From contig NW_008708555.1 in the NCBI RefSeq assembly GCF_000327385.1, positions 1,349,754-1,413,753 of the forward strand: 64,000 bases of DNA, in the 5' to 3' direction. Source of the stretch: Lottia gigantea. Lineage: Eukaryota; Mollusca; Gastropoda; Lottiidae. This document shows positions 1-12,438 of the stretch, one piece after another. A program made the position numbers and the translations under genes. The number at the start of each line of letters is the position of its first letter. Position 1 is the stretch's first letter. A model generated the notes under the pieces. It worked only from the letters and a program-made list of their open reading frames with translations. It was not told the DNA's origin and did not search any database.

Positions 1-1300
1 GCATCGATTTGCACCATTCCATTTTATGTCAGATGTCTATAGTTCCTTCACATGGTCTGCTGATAGTGCACCGGCTGGCTATCTGTAGCACTATAAAATG
101 GAAAATCAAATCCCAGTTCGTTTACACTAATCCAGAACATATTGAAATATTTGACGGCAGTTTAATTTCGACGTTTTACTTGCATCATTTCAGTACGGTA
201 TAAGCAAAACATCGATCTTCATTCTGATGATATCGAGCTGTGACGTCATTTTTAAGCATATATTGAGACGAGTATCGGATGTTACTTCATGTTCACAATG
301 TCAATGACCAACATCGTTATACCTTGACATTGTGAAGATGATGTATAAGTTACAAAGTTCGGACTAGTTTTAGTGAAAGAGCATTATCCAGAGGGTCGAC
401 CGAGGGTTGGTAATGAATGGAAGGTTTCGTTTTGAGTTCAAACGCTGATAATGATTAAATGTCCGAAATTTACTTAACTGATTAAGACTGATGTTCTTCC
501 ATCTATGCGTGTTTCAAGATGTCTACTTGGGCGTCTATCTGATGGGACATCTAAGTACATGTAATGGGATTTAACCGCTTTGAACAGCAGTCAGATATTC
601 GCATTGACAAAGAATAAGTGTACTTTTTACTGCTAATGTACATTCCAATCATGAATCCATTAACATCAAAGTTTACAAAAGTAGATCTTTTATTGAATGG
701 GATGTTATTTATATTACTGTTCCATTCAATCCAAGGACTTACATTGCCGAATAGCGACATTCCCAATTACTGTCATTCTTCTCTGGGGAACTGATATTTA
801 AAATATAATAACGGGCAGGAAATGACCTGATTATTTTTAATCTGACTTTAAATAATGTATTAGATTTTTTTCTCTAAAGAATGGTGTAATTTTATACAAA
901 TAAATAGGATATAAAGGTTGGATTTAAAAGGTAGCCTATATATACGTCAGACACAGTGTACGGGCGGTTTTGAATATACGTACGTTCAACTCTATTGATT
1001 AGAATGCAAATTTTCATATCAATCATTACTGAAAGATTTATCATGGTGCCACATATCACCAACTCTGCCACCAAATGGTAAAAGGGCGCGGATCCGTAGC
1101 CACTCATCGCCCCATCCCACTCTCAACCTTCATAGAATAAAATGATGTCATCTAACTACCCGGTGGTGGTCCCTGACTGAACCTAGTTTGAGGATTTATA
1201 CGTTTCAGAGTTGTAGTTAATCCCAATGGTAAATATGATTCTATTGTCCTATAATTATCTAGATCTAGGCCTAATTCGAATAATCAAGAATCAAATTAGA
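1..1300. other. Upstream intergenic DNA with repeat fragments
   Basis: No coding exon is recognised here; the short open frames lack splice context and similarity. Positions 3-50 match the inner part of the TTAA-flanked element seen at 29094 and 41826 (the words gatttgcaccattcca and cagatgtctatagttcct). A small hairpin lies at 292-336. The rest is unique-looking AT-rich sequence. Confidence 0.6.
292..336. repeat. Minimal hairpin made of foldback-element ends
   Basis: A 13-base arm, ttcacaatgtcaa (292-304), is exactly reverse-complemented at 324-336, leaving a 19-base loop. The arm is the core of the terminal repeat of the longer foldback elements at 26812-27091 and 42780-43229, so this looks like a collapsed copy of that family. 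Confidence 0.6.
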
Positions 1301-1319
1301 TGGAAGCAGTCAAGTGGAA

Positions 1320-1569
1320 CGATTTTGACCTTATCTGTTATTCATTACTTCCGGGTTAACTGATTCGGTTATCCAGCCATCTCACACAGTTGCCGTTTCT
1401 ACAAGAAGACTGGTTAACGTTTCCTTGCTGATGTAACATGGCGGCCTTGCGTAGACATTTCGCCAGCTGAGATGTATTTTTAGTGACTTACCAGGCAAAA
1501 CAATATCCCACTGTCAAAATGGTGATAAACATTGTATAGAGAGGTTGGTTAGAAACATACAGACACTAA
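1320..1569 (+). promoter_or_regulatory. Probable GTPBP2 promoter / 5' UTR with YY1-like site and uORF
   Basis: There is no TATA box in the 250 bases before the GTPBP2 start. At 1434-1446 the sequence taacatggcggcc matches the YY1 consensus, which in many animal housekeeping genes sits at or just after the start site. The ATG inside it opens an 11-codon upstream frame (1438-1470, MAALRRHFAS then stop). If transcription starts upstream of it, this uORF could dampen translation. The transcription start itself cannot be read from sequence. Confidence 0.4.
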
Positions 1570-4500
1570 ATGGAGTCTAACGAAACAACGATGGACAGTT
1601 TGCTGCCTGAAAGTCTACCGCCAGAGGTAAAATTTTGACAGCTGTTTTGTTTTTGTTTGGTTTGACGTTGACACTTTTTGACTTTGGTTTGGGCCCCCAC
1701 CATTGTTGTTATTGAGATGTTGTTTTGACTTACAGATAAACAAGCTATAAATAGATTAACCCTCCATTGATTTCCTTGGGCTAGATAACTAGGTTCTGGT
1801 CAATGCCAAAATTCAGTTGAATGTAGCCTGTCATAATATGATGCCATTATTTATGGTAAATCAGCAAAAGTATCAATTTCGATTTAAAGGAATTTTAGAC
1901 CAGATATTTGGAACAATGTTACAATAAAAATACTATGATTAGTAGTATATTATGGCCTTAAGACCTTAAATTATGCAAAGAAGCAGCTGATGAATATTCA
2001 TTAGAGCATATGAATTGTGGTACATGCAATAGCCTACCACAGAACATTGGCTTCAAACAATATGCTGCCATTTGCCTTAATTGGTATCTCTGTTGAATTT
2101 TTAATGAAGATATTTGTTTAATGACCTGGTACAGAATAAGCCTACTGATTCCATTATGGCATTAATTTGATAACTTAGCAATCAGTGTATTAGGTATATA
2201 GCCTTACAGCCTGAGATATGATGATATAATAACGTTGCTTACGGAACATGATAGCCTTACTGGTATTTGATTTTAAGACTGTTTATTCTGTAATTTCAGG
2301 ATGCTCTTGGAAACGTAGAATATAAGGTAAGTTATATCTGGCCCTTTTTTCTGTCTTTAGGGTAAAGTATAAATTCAAGACACTGTTAGCTTTAATCATT
2401 TTAATAAGTTTAGTCTGCAACTGAAAAATTCAAGATGCAGACCATGCTTACAATTTTCAAACGCCTGAGTCTGCAATTGGGTTTATCAACTCATCTTTCA
2501 GAGGATCCACATAGCAAATTTTGTTTATTTAATGTATTAAAGTTTAAGTCCAAGACTTGACCATAATTTTTTCTTAAAATAAGTAATGTTTTAGGTGTTC
2601 TAGTGATGCACAAGAATCCTCTGTAACTGGGTTTATCAAGGTGACATTCCTTTCGGAGAGTCCACATAGCTTTAGATATGGTTTAATAGGAATATTTATT
2701 GTGATATGAAACCCATTATATTCTTAACAGAACGGTACAAAAGATTTTGAAGGGCACCTTTTTCCAAATCTGACATGGTGTAATATTTGTAACTGAAATA
2801 ACTTAATAGAATCATTCATTATAATGTAACTCAGTTTAGTTATAGGTGTTATAGAAGATACTCTCCTATAGAAGCACTGGCCTAGGTCACAAGTAGAGAC
2901 TTTGGATTTCAACATGAAAACTATTTCAATTCAAATAGAATGTTTTACTGAAGTTTAATCTAATATCTGATATTCTATTTATTGGTAATCTCTCATAACA
3001 ACATCACGATATTGTAATAAGTTTATGAGTGGTGCAATAATATCCTTGACCTTGGCTTAGTTTTGATATTGGAAGAATGTTGACCGCTATACGTTATGAT
3101 GAAAGCTTTGATTGTGTGGGGCAATAATAACCTTGACCTTCACTTCGTTTTGATATTGGAAAAATTTTATGGTTATACGAATGATGTAAGCTTGGATCAT
3201 GCTTGGCAATAATTTCCACCGCTAAGGAATAACAAAAGCTTGAATTATGTGGGGCAATGATAACCTTCGCTTAGTTTTGATATTTTTTCACATAATATAT
3301 GAATGATGAAAGCTTTGATTATGTGGTGCAATCCTACATACACTGATATCTTGGGTTGATTAATTAATAAGTTGACTTAATTGGACTTAACAGAAGTTTT
3401 CAAATTATTTTTGAATACAACGATAACACTGATATCGATGTACATCATTCCAAGATCCTTTATTTTTTAAAAGCAACTTTTGTGGTAGTGACTTTATATA
3501 TGATTAAGCATTTTTAAAATTATAAGAATCTAATGGTAAAATGGAATGATGCAAATACTAGCCATTGATGACCCAATACATCTAAAGTCAAAAAAAGAGT
3601 CTAGAAAACCTCTTACAATCTTTGTAAGAAAGTAAATTTGAAATGAAAACATTTAAACTTAAGCTTACTTCATAGTAGAATCTATGAAAGGTTTTTTTTC
3701 TACATGTCCTTAATGCATTATCCTATTTAGCACAGAGGATTTTCAATAGAATTTAATCATATCTTGATATTTTAAATTTTCTGTGGTTTTAGAACACAAT
3801 ATTACATGTAATTCTAGTCTGCATGTCACTAAATGTTATTTAAATTTACTCATTGTAGAGAACCTTGGTCAGGCCATCATCATGTAGACTGGAACATTTA
3901 GTCACTCAGATGAAATGGCGTTTAGAAGAGGGACATGGCGAGGCTATATATGAGATTGGGGTGGAAGATAATGGAATACTAGCAGGACTTAACGATTCTG
4001 ATCTTGAAGCATCATTAGAAACATTAGACACAATGTCATCAAGGTAAGGATTGGGAATATTTTATTATTTACACAATAGTTGAATGAAATATGCACCAAA
4101 ACTATCCAATTGATCCAGATCCCACTAATAACTAACTACTAGCTGCCATGACAACTTCTGTTTGAAGTAAATGTAAACTATCCTGTTATGAGGACAGGGC
4201 TCATCACTGTTCATGTGAAAGATTATCTTTTGATTAATATTGATAGGGATGTAATAGCTTTAAGCCCTTTAAGCTTTTATTAAACAGCAAGTTTAAATAA
4301 AAGGCGAATGAATCCCAAAGATGTACATAGATAATGATTGTCATTAATTACATTTTTTGGTTAATGTTTTTATTTGATTTAGACTAGGAGCCAGTCTTAC
4401 CATTCTAAGAGAAAGAAGTATCACAGAAGAACATACAAATGAGACAAGAAGAGCGATGGAGATTTTAGTTCGCAAGGTACCTGATGATCAAGAGGTATGT

Positions 4501-7500
4501 CTCTCAAAACACTTCAGTATCCACCTTATTGATTAAAGGTGTTTAGACCAAAAGGCATCAGTATTCAACAATAATTTAACAATAGTTTTGATTTAGACTT
4601 GAATCTCCAGAACCAAGAAAACCAAAGCTTGCGAATTTTTATTGGCCTTAATTCCGCTAATCTTCACAAAACCTTTGTGTATTCATGACTTTGGCCAGTT
4701 CTTTTTTTTTTTTGTTATTGGAGAAAACAATTCCTGTCCAACTCTTACACAGACCAGGGCATTAATATTGCAAAGGGGTTTCACCTTGTCATACTGTTGC
4801 TGATCGTGTTGATAAGTTTGCTAATGAAGCAGTATTAATATGGATCTACCTTTCCTAACTTTGTGATCACTACACTTTATATTCAGGATATTTACGTCGA
4901 TATTTCAGTTTATAGATCTAAGGATGGCAGTGTTAGGAAATGTAGATGCAGGAAAGAGTACTCTATTGGGAGTGTTAACTCAGGGAGAACAGGATAATGG
5001 ACGAGGGCGTGCCAGGTTGAACTTATTTCGACATCTTCACGAAATTCAGTCAGGAAGAACTTCTAGTATTAGTCATGAAATACTCGGCTTTGATGGCAAA
5101 GGACAGGTTAGTTTTTTGTATCCTTAAGGTGTACACATGTACCTATCAAGATTTCAATCTACAAATTGGAGGGAAAAGGCCAACATAAACATTAAGGTAG
5201 ACTTTAAATGAGTTAGTAGTTAATATCCTGCCACAAAAAGGTTAATTTTTTGGTAGCTTGAGTTAACAACTATGATGTTAATATTTGAAGTAAATTTGTT
5301 GGATATTTTTACTCTTCTGTGTGCATTAGGGTATATTGAGAGGATATTGATAAAAGAGTACTTTTCTACTGGTTATAACAAATTAAAATTATTTTGACAG
5401 ACAGTACATTGCTGCAGCAAGGTGCCCCATAAAATATAATTTATTATTCTGTATTTTAGATAGTAAACTACAGTGGATCTCGAAGTGTAGAAGAAATCTG
5501 TGAAAACTCCACCAAGTTAATTACATTGTTAGATTTAGCTGGACATCATAAATATTTAAAAACAACCATATTTGGGTTAACAGGGAATTCCCCTGATTTC
5601 GCTATGTTAGTAGTTAGTGCCAATAAAGGAATGGGTATGTTACTATTAAATTACATTTTGTTCAGTCATTGTGTAGCTAAAACTTAGACTTGAATGGTAA
5701 TAGCCTTGACGGAAGCGGAGCTCAACTCTACATATATCAACCAACTGATTTGTTAGAGCCAAAAACAGGAATAGGTATGAGGCCCTATTACTATGTCAAA
5801 GAGACATCACAGGCAAAAATTGTGTAGCTCAACCAAACCTACGATTTGTTTTTCTGATCTGAACTGTTCTATAGACCAAATGACAGCTAGACATTTATCA
5901 TTTGAAACAATTGAACTTTAAGAAGTCCATTCCCCACTTGTTTATAACTTCTTTTTTTTTTTGTTACATTTCTCACCAAGATTCCTTTTATTTAATTTAT
6001 AATATTACTTGTTTCAGTTGGGACAACCAAGGAACATCTAGGATTTGCTCTAGCATTAGGCGTTCCTGTTTTTGTCGTGGTAACCAAAGTTGATATGTGT
6101 CGAAAATTTGTGATAGAAAAAACAGTAAAGCAGCTAGAACATATATTAAAATCTCCTGGTTGTAAAAAAGTTCCAATGAGAATAGAAAATGATGATGATG
6201 CTATCACTGCAGCTACAACTTTTGATTCAGAGAAGTAAGTGAACTGAAATATTAAACGGATTGTAAAGAGGTTTTCTACATTATTAAGTGTATTGGGGCC
6301 ATTTATAGCAGCAAATTGCACCATTCCAATTTTCAGTCAGAGGTCTGTGGTTCTAAAAACTGCCAATAGGGCCTTTGTGACAGTTACATCATCAAACTCT
6401 TATTTTAAATGGAATGCAAAGGAAAAGCGCTGCATTTTTTTTTTATTATTTTGCTTTTATTTTCCAGAATAACTCCCATCTTCCAAGTTTCCAGTGTAAC
6501 TGGTCTTAATCTAGATCTACTTATAAAATTTCTCAACGTTTTACCTCCATTAAAATCTCGACATGAGAGAGAAAAACTGGTTCAAGATCATACACAATTT
6601 CAGGTTGGTTGTTTACTTTATAGAACTTTAACTTTTCCAAAATGACACCAATATAATGAACAGTATTACCAATCATGCAATGATATATTGTGGCAATAAA
6701 AGTAATGCATAACAATACACTTTGCAGTATGGGTTTGTAGACATCAAGTATTACTTTAACTTCAAACTTTTTATGACTTTGACAGCAATTTACAGAGAAA
6801 ATTTATATTTTTGAGTTTCGTTTTTCAAATCAATATTCCCGAAAGTGGGTCAAAATAGAAAACAAATTATAGATAGAGCATGGTGTGGTCTTTAGATTTG
6901 TCAACTTGGCATCCCTTTCAGAGAATCTACAGCTAAGATTGTTATTTTGATATATTTATGTTACAGATAGACAAGTTATACAATGTACCAGGAGTAGGCT
7001 GTGTTGTAGGGGGAACAATTCATAGGTCTGTCTTCATTATTTGTTAATTACATCCAGACATCAAGTACAACTGAGACTGGCCTGGCATTGTTCCACATTC
7101 AAAATTTCTGATCGTGGTCCCCCTCCCAAATCCCTCCCCCCTTTCATAATTCTGTGGCTTGTACTCACTACTGAATTGTAGCTTGTGAAAGTCTGGTGAC
7201 CTTGAATAAGCCTTGTTTGGATGACAGAATGATCTAAGGTCCCGTGTGCAACAGGCTGTGCATGTTCATCATTATCATCATAGCTCGATCTGGTGCAGAA
7301 AGTAAGACGTAATACTCCATTCATTTCATTCTATTTCAATACACAGAAAATACAAATAGTAACATTCTCTTTCAGGGGATCAATTAAAGAAAAAGATGAA
7401 TTATTATTAGGACCATCAGAATTTGGAGAATTTAAACCAGTTCAAGTTAAAACAGTGTATAGGAATCGTCTCCCTTGTCTGCACATACAGGCCGGCCATT

Positions 7501-8572
7501 CAGCTACTGTAGCCTTACACGATATAGACAGAACAGAACTTAGAAAGGTGGGGGTCAGCTTTTGTTAAGCTGGATTGTGATATATTCAATTGATCTAATG
7601 ATTGTTAAGCTATATCAGTGATACACCCGTAGGTATACAGGGGGGGGAAGTACCAAATCAATGGATAACTTTTGTTATAAATTTACAATCACATAATCTC
7701 AGTAGCTAAGCATGTATATAAAATATAATGTTAGTATGTAGGTTATGATATTGCAGAAAATGGTTTAAATGAGCTTTGAGATGAACCCTACATTGTGTAT
7801 GCACCATACTAGCGTCTCTTTGAATGGCATCAAATTTAACCATATGTTCCAAGTATTCTACGTGTTATATTTCAGGGAATGGTTTTAGTAAGCACGAAAG
7901 TGAAGCCTATATCATGTATATCATAAGTATAGCATGTAAGCTTCTATGTTTGAAATATGTTAAATATTTTACATTTTATTCCAGGGAATGGTTTTAGTGA
8001 GTTCAGAAGTGAAGCCTATATCATGTATGGAATTTGAAGCTGATATCTATGTATTATATCATGCTAGTCAGATTACTGTTGGGTTTCAAACCACATTACA
8101 TATAGGAACAGTCTGTCAGACAGCTATTATTACTCAGATAAACCAGGTAAACTTTACTCTACAGTCATTGTCTTGCAGTATGCTATGAGAATAATTTTGT
8201 CTGTCTTGATAATCAGTTGTAGCGGGTCCTATCATGTGCACACAATCCTTGGATCCAACCCAAACAGCTAGATACCTAATTTACGTGCCACAGACTTAAT
8301 CACTGAAAGCTGAAAGACAAATCCAACCTATGCTGAAATGAAACTCGGAACCTCCATTCAGTTCTGCTGATCACATACAAAAGCTGGACAAATTTTTTAT
8401 TTTGTATTTTCAGGCAAATATCAAAACAAATCAGAAAGCCCGAGTGATGTTCAAATTAATAAAACAACCCGAATTTATCCGAGTGGGGTCAAGGTTGATA
8501 TTCCGTCAAGGTCGTACGAAGGGCATGGGAGAAGTTCTTAAAACAATACCATATCATCATATACCAAGATAA
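1570..8572 (+). CDS. GTPBP2: GTPBP2-type translational GTPase, complete, 12 coding exons
   Basis: Exons: 1570-1626, 2300-2326, 3859-4043, 4383-4494, 4909-5106, 5460-5634, 6018-6234, 6468-6603, 6967-7025, 7376-7547, 7985-8146, 8414-8572 (TAA). All have GT/AG borders and the phases join without a break into 552 residues (human GTPBP2 is about 602; the difference is its long N-terminus). Seen: G1 GNVDAGKST at residues 137-145, G3 DLAGH at 218-222, G4 TKVD at 274-277, then EF-Tu-like domains II and [21 protein letters not shown] matches GTPBP2 rather than GTPBP1. Known for the family: EF1A-like GTPases that act with Pelota in rescue of stalled ribosomes. An in-frame TAA directly precedes the ATG at 1570, so no earlier start is possible. 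The ATG at 1591 (MDSLLPE) has a better context and resembles the human MDS start, so it is an alternative. The exon 11 start is echoed at 7871-7926. Confidence 0.95.
2465..2675. repeat. Pair of diverged ~50-bp repeats in GTPBP2 intron 2
   Basis: Two related blocks lie near 2470-2517 and 2619-2670. Both contain gggtttatca followed by a pyrimidine-rich stretch and end in tccacatagc. A third relative is near 6898-6940, and a reverse-strand one near 12624-12690. Looks like part of a dispersed element; its family is not recognised. Confidence 0.4.
3025..3340. repeat. Degenerate ~90-bp tandem repeat in GTPBP2 intron 2
   Basis: About three and a half imperfect copies share gtggggcaataataacctt, then gttttgatattgg and gaatgatgaaagctttgatt. 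Divergence between copies is substantial, so the array is old. It is intronic and has no coding character. Confidence 0.5.
6252..6400 (+). mobile_element. Truncated TTAA-flanked MITE (family 'gattgtaaagagg')
   Basis: Starts at TTAA followed by acggattgtaaagaggtttt and includes gcaccattccaattttcag, as in the fuller copies at 29094-29492 and 41826-42030. The second arm is missing. It lies in GTPBP2 intron 7. Confidence 0.55.
7200..7335 (+). mobile_element. Partial SINE-like element in GTPBP2 intron 9
   Basis: Shares the ggtcccgtgtgcaacaggct and ggtgcagaaagtaagacg words and the ccattcatttcatt tail of the dispersed SINE family whose best copy is at 34983-35217. The middle is deleted. The tail ends about 40 bases before the acceptor of GTPBP2 exon 10. 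Confidence 0.55.
7871..7926 (+). pseudogene. Partial duplicate ('echo') of GTPBP2 exon 11 with its acceptor
   Basis: After tatatttcag, positions 7876-7919 match 39 of 44 bases of the start of exon 11 (7985-8028). The frame reads [16 protein letters not shown] and then TAA at 7924-7926, directly followed by a gtatag donor-like hexamer. If spliced in, it would end the protein early, so it is either a dead exon fragment or a poison exon. It lies 109 bases upstream of the real exon and has no downstream half. Confidence 0.6.
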
Positions 8573-9671
8573 TATTAAATTTCAACTCATCTAGTTTTAA
8601 TGATTAGTCCCATGTGATATTTTTAAGTTAAATTTTTAGAATATTATGAAAAAGACAAATTTTTACTGCGTCCTAGTATATGTTAGTGAGTGTTTTTGTG
8701 TTTTTCTAGAATTATGCAATGATGCCAATTTCTTTCATTATTTGTTTAAAAAAACAGAAATACCCGGTACTAAAAATAATGTGTTTAGTTTATATAACAA
8801 ATTTTGCATAAATTTACATAAATTTGCATACTTTCTTTAAGAATAATGTAGAATATTCATTATTGTGATATTTTTTTAGCACATCATGACAAAAAAAACA
8901 ATGAAATCATTTCTTGTTGTGTAGCAATGAAATTTCTCCATAAAAACATTAAAATATTTTACAGCAAAATCTTTAGTGTAAAAATTTATTTGCCTTTTAA
9001 TTTCATTGAGAGAAACTTCTCTTTGTGAGATTGTTTCATATAAGTGATATTTGTGTTCTGTCTTGTTCAGGAAGAGCCTGATATATCAGTTAGCCAGAGC
9101 AAATTGATGGTATATTTTTGTTTCAGGATTATTCATAAAGTACCAAAGCTAAGACCATAATATTTTAAATGCATAATCTATACTGTACTAATCTATATAT
9201 AATCATGAAATGAACAGTTTAATGTTTTTCTTGGATCAAAATATCAAAATGAACTGAATTCATTTGATTTTGTTTTGTGATATGTGAAATTTTTAACAAT
9301 ATATCCTTAACATAATTTTGTAGATATCTTTATTTGTTCTGTTGTCTCAGTTGATATTTGGGTATCTAGGTACAACTCAAGCATAATCTGCATTTGTAAA
9401 CTAAGTGAAATGATCACACTACACACATTTCTATTTCCTGTTATACTAGCGCGTTTATGTATATGTATTTGCATTGTGCCCAATTATAGATATTATGCTT
9501 GACTATTATTGCTAAACTTGTCCTTCTCAATTTTTATGTTCTTTTTCTGTCTAATTTCTGTTTTTTCTATTGTTACTGTCTTTTTCTACTATGAAACATT
9601 AGCTTGTTATAGCTTGAAGCCAAACTTAAATTTGAATTCTTCTGTTATTAAATAAAATAAAATAAAATAAA
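8573..9671 (+). other. Probable GTPBP2 3' UTR, AATAAA cluster at its end
   Basis: AT-rich sequence after the GTPBP2 stop with no coding signal. The only clear polyadenylation hexamers are the overlapping AATAAA copies in an (aaata)n tract near 9649-9671, which would give a UTR of about 1.1 kb. The tract could instead be a simple repeat, so the end is uncertain. Confidence 0.35.
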
Positions 9672-9882
9672 ATTTCTTAAACATATTGAAGATTCAACTT
9701 GTTAGCACACTGTGTCACTTGAGAATGGCACTAGCAATTCATTTTCATCTGTCAAGCTACCAAATGTGTCATTTAGATTTTATCCTCCCCTGTCATTCCA
9801 TTGTTTTGTTTAAGATTTTTATTGTTATTCCTATTGTCTCTCTGTTTTGTGTTTATCTCGTTATGTTGGATATGTCATTCAT

Positions 9883-10630
9883 TTAAGGGATTGTAAAGAG
9901 GTTTTCTAAATATTTTGTGTTTATCAGGGATACTGATATCATCAGTTTGTACGATTCCAATTTTCAATCAAGTGTTAGATGATAATGACCAATCATGAAA
10001 GACCTAATGTGATACAAGCTTATTTTCATGACATTTAGTTTTAAAAGATAGAAAGAAACAACTCTATTTTACAAGGATAACAACTTAGGTTCACAATTAA
10101 GGATCCTTGGCATTTATCTTTCCTGGATTATCCGTACCCATTTACAACTGGGTTGAGTGAAAATTACTTATTCAAGTTAGTCAGTTTTTTGAAGGTAGTT
10201 ACTTGTTAAGACACTGTTTGTGATTGGATGTATGTTGAACCATGTATGCCATGTGTTTGTGATCTGATATGAGGGTGATAGTGTGTGTTTATATTGTGGT
10301 AAGTGATCTTGAACTATCAACGCCTACAAGTCATTTGACAATGGTTAGGATTGTTTAAGATGATAATTTGTCTTTCATAAATGTTGTAAAAGAGTAGCGA
10401 ATACGTTTTCCAGTCTTTGTATGAATATTGGATCCACTTATTGCTTCCATTTCATCAATTTGATTTCCAAGTTGATGACTGTGGCTCCTGTAATTCAAGA
10501 AAAACTAGTGACAACAGTATTGCAAGAACTACTTTTGGCTCGAATGGCATTTGTGATGGTAAAGTCATGAATTGATACTTAAAGTGTACCAGATACTCAT
10601 ACAAAGACTCAAAAACCTCTCTACCCCAAG
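9883..10630 (+). mobile_element. TTAA-flanked inverted-repeat element with internal insertion
   Basis: The left end is TTAA followed by gggattgtaaagaggttttc; then come gattccaattttcaatca and a second arm near 10470-10620 in reverse orientation, ending aaaaacctctctacccc. Between the arms (10050-10170) is a block with ttttacaaggataacaact that recurs at 36920-37040. No transposase frame is present, so it is non-autonomous and old. Confidence 0.45.
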
Positions 10631-10734
10631 AAGCATATTACATTAGCTGGTGATATTGCTTAGAAATTTTCTGTGTAATATTTTAGAATTTTAATCAGAT
10701 ATATAGCACTTATATGGTTGAATTGTGAATACAG

Positions 10735-10929
10735 ATCTTCGAAAACTTGGACCTTACTGGTTTGCTGGTTTACAAATTAAGTTATAATAAATATTATAAT
10801 CCCTTCAATCCCTCAGACAGGCCACATTCTATTGTTGGTACAAATTATTGTTTTATCACACTGGCAATTACAATGTTACTGATTTTCATGTTCATTATAA
10901 AATGGATTGTTAAAATCATGCAGAAGTGA
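10735..10929 (+). CDS. Candidate terminal exon ending in a membrane segment (speculative)
   Basis: An open stretch begins right after an acceptor-like gtgaatacag and reads through YYNPFNPSDRPHSIVG to a hydrophobic run of about 20 residues (CFITLAITMLLIFMFIIKW) and a basic tail (IVKIMQK), then TGA. AATAAA (10929-10934) overlaps the stop codon. The shape is that of a tail-anchored small protein. There is no suitable ATG, so it would need an upstream exon that I could not find. A second frame after the same acceptor reads LRKLGPYWFAGLQIKL and then stops. Likely chance, but worth an RNA check. Confidence 0.15.
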   Translation: MFENLDLTGLLVYKLSYNKYYNPFNPSDRPHSIVGTNYCFITLAITMLLIFMFIIKWIVKIMQK

Positions 10930-11221
10930 ATAAATTTAAAAATTATTTGTTTTGTATTATTTAGTATCTTTCTCCCTGTTCCAAATTACGTCATATTTTG
11001 CTTTTATGAGAGTTGCAGTGATTCAATATTAGCCCAAAGGTTAAAGTCAATGTACCATAGTAATATCTTAACCTCTGCTGTTGGATAATGGAAAAAAATG
11101 CTTCGAGCTATTTTTTTTTTTTTGTATATGACACATCTGCTGTTATCAAATATTGATTAAGGCAACATCTAATCGGCTGGAAGTCATTGGAAACTTAAGA
11201 ACCATGAATAACTACTTTTGG

Positions 11222-11470
11222 TAGGTACTGTTGTCATCCGTAACAACACTAATTCTTATTGATTCAGGTATACCTTTATAGGTCAATTTATTTTATATAT
11301 TCTGAATTTGGAGTTAGGTTTTTGATATTTTGATAAATGTCTATAAGATTCAAATGAGAATGTTAAAGAAAGCTTCAGTTATTTTATTCTGTGTTTTAAC
11401 ACAGCACTAACAAAGCCCTAAGACATCTTCAGCTATCTTTAAATGGGAAATGGAGATTTGATTTATACAG
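11222..11470 (+). repeat. Dispersed repeat shared with 18905-19015
   Basis: Shares tccgtaacaacactaattct with a relative at about 18930 (tccgtaacagcactgattct), and both have catcttcagctatct downstream, followed by a word like gggaaatggagatttg. The arrangement suggests two copies of one element, the copy here carrying extra sequence between the shared blocks. Family unknown. Confidence 0.45.
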
Positions 11471-12438
11471 TAGGTTATTTTTTACATGTTTTTGTTAGGA
11501 AAGTTGGAGGCTCAAATTAATAAAAACTATTGACAGAAGTGTAGAGAAATGTGTAACTTATCCTATTTGAAAGTTAATAAATATGTCCGTTAGAACGACC
11601 AAACTATTATAAATGTTTACGTTTTGGTATGATTTTTATTGGCTTTGGAAAACTTATGTACAGATACTCTGTTACTTTTTAAGTCTCCCCTTAAATAACA
11701 AACTCGGGTTGATCAAGTAGATACATAGAAGTAAATAGCGTAGCCTAGTTAGAAATCTTGTTAGACATAAATCATGTAATGTTACCATTTGATAACATTA
11801 TACACAGAGTCGTATATTAGAATAACCTCTTTTCTTTCGTGCCGTTGATTATACTTTGTATTTGTGGTCTGAAGCGTAGCTCAGTTATGTCAAGAGTTAT
11901 CTTTCTTTACAACTCTTCTGTGTAAGGAGAGTAGAAAAGTATTATATCAAATTGATCCAATTGATCACTGTAAAACTTCTCCAACCCTTCAGGTTTAGCC
12001 AAGCTCAATGTAAGTTTATGCCGGATTATATGATATAAACCTCCCATGATATGAAATATCACAGGATTTATCATTTCTATTGCAATTTTATAGGGTTTCA
12101 TGGTTTCACAAAATGTAAACAAATGAGGCAATAGCGCCAAATTATGCATAGGTTCCACAACACAGGCCAATTTTCATTTGATTCTATGCATACGTGGCAC
12201 TATATTTTATGTTTTTACTTACGATTATTTTTATTTGCAATTTCTTATCTTTAAAAACTATGAGGTCCACCTGTATGGTGTTATTTTGTACAGACAGACT
12301 GTTGACTGACTGCTATAAGCTTATGTCACGTTTTCAATATTACATAGCACCACTTTAAAGCATGAAATTGAAATATCAAAATGCTATTTTCAGATTGTAT
12401 GAGGTATCCTGATGTTTAAAATGCGTATTTCAATACAG

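Noticed and set aside
11907-12170. 87-codon open frame, minus strand
   Set aside because: No recognisable similarity, no splice context and no cysteine or domain pattern; consistent with chance.
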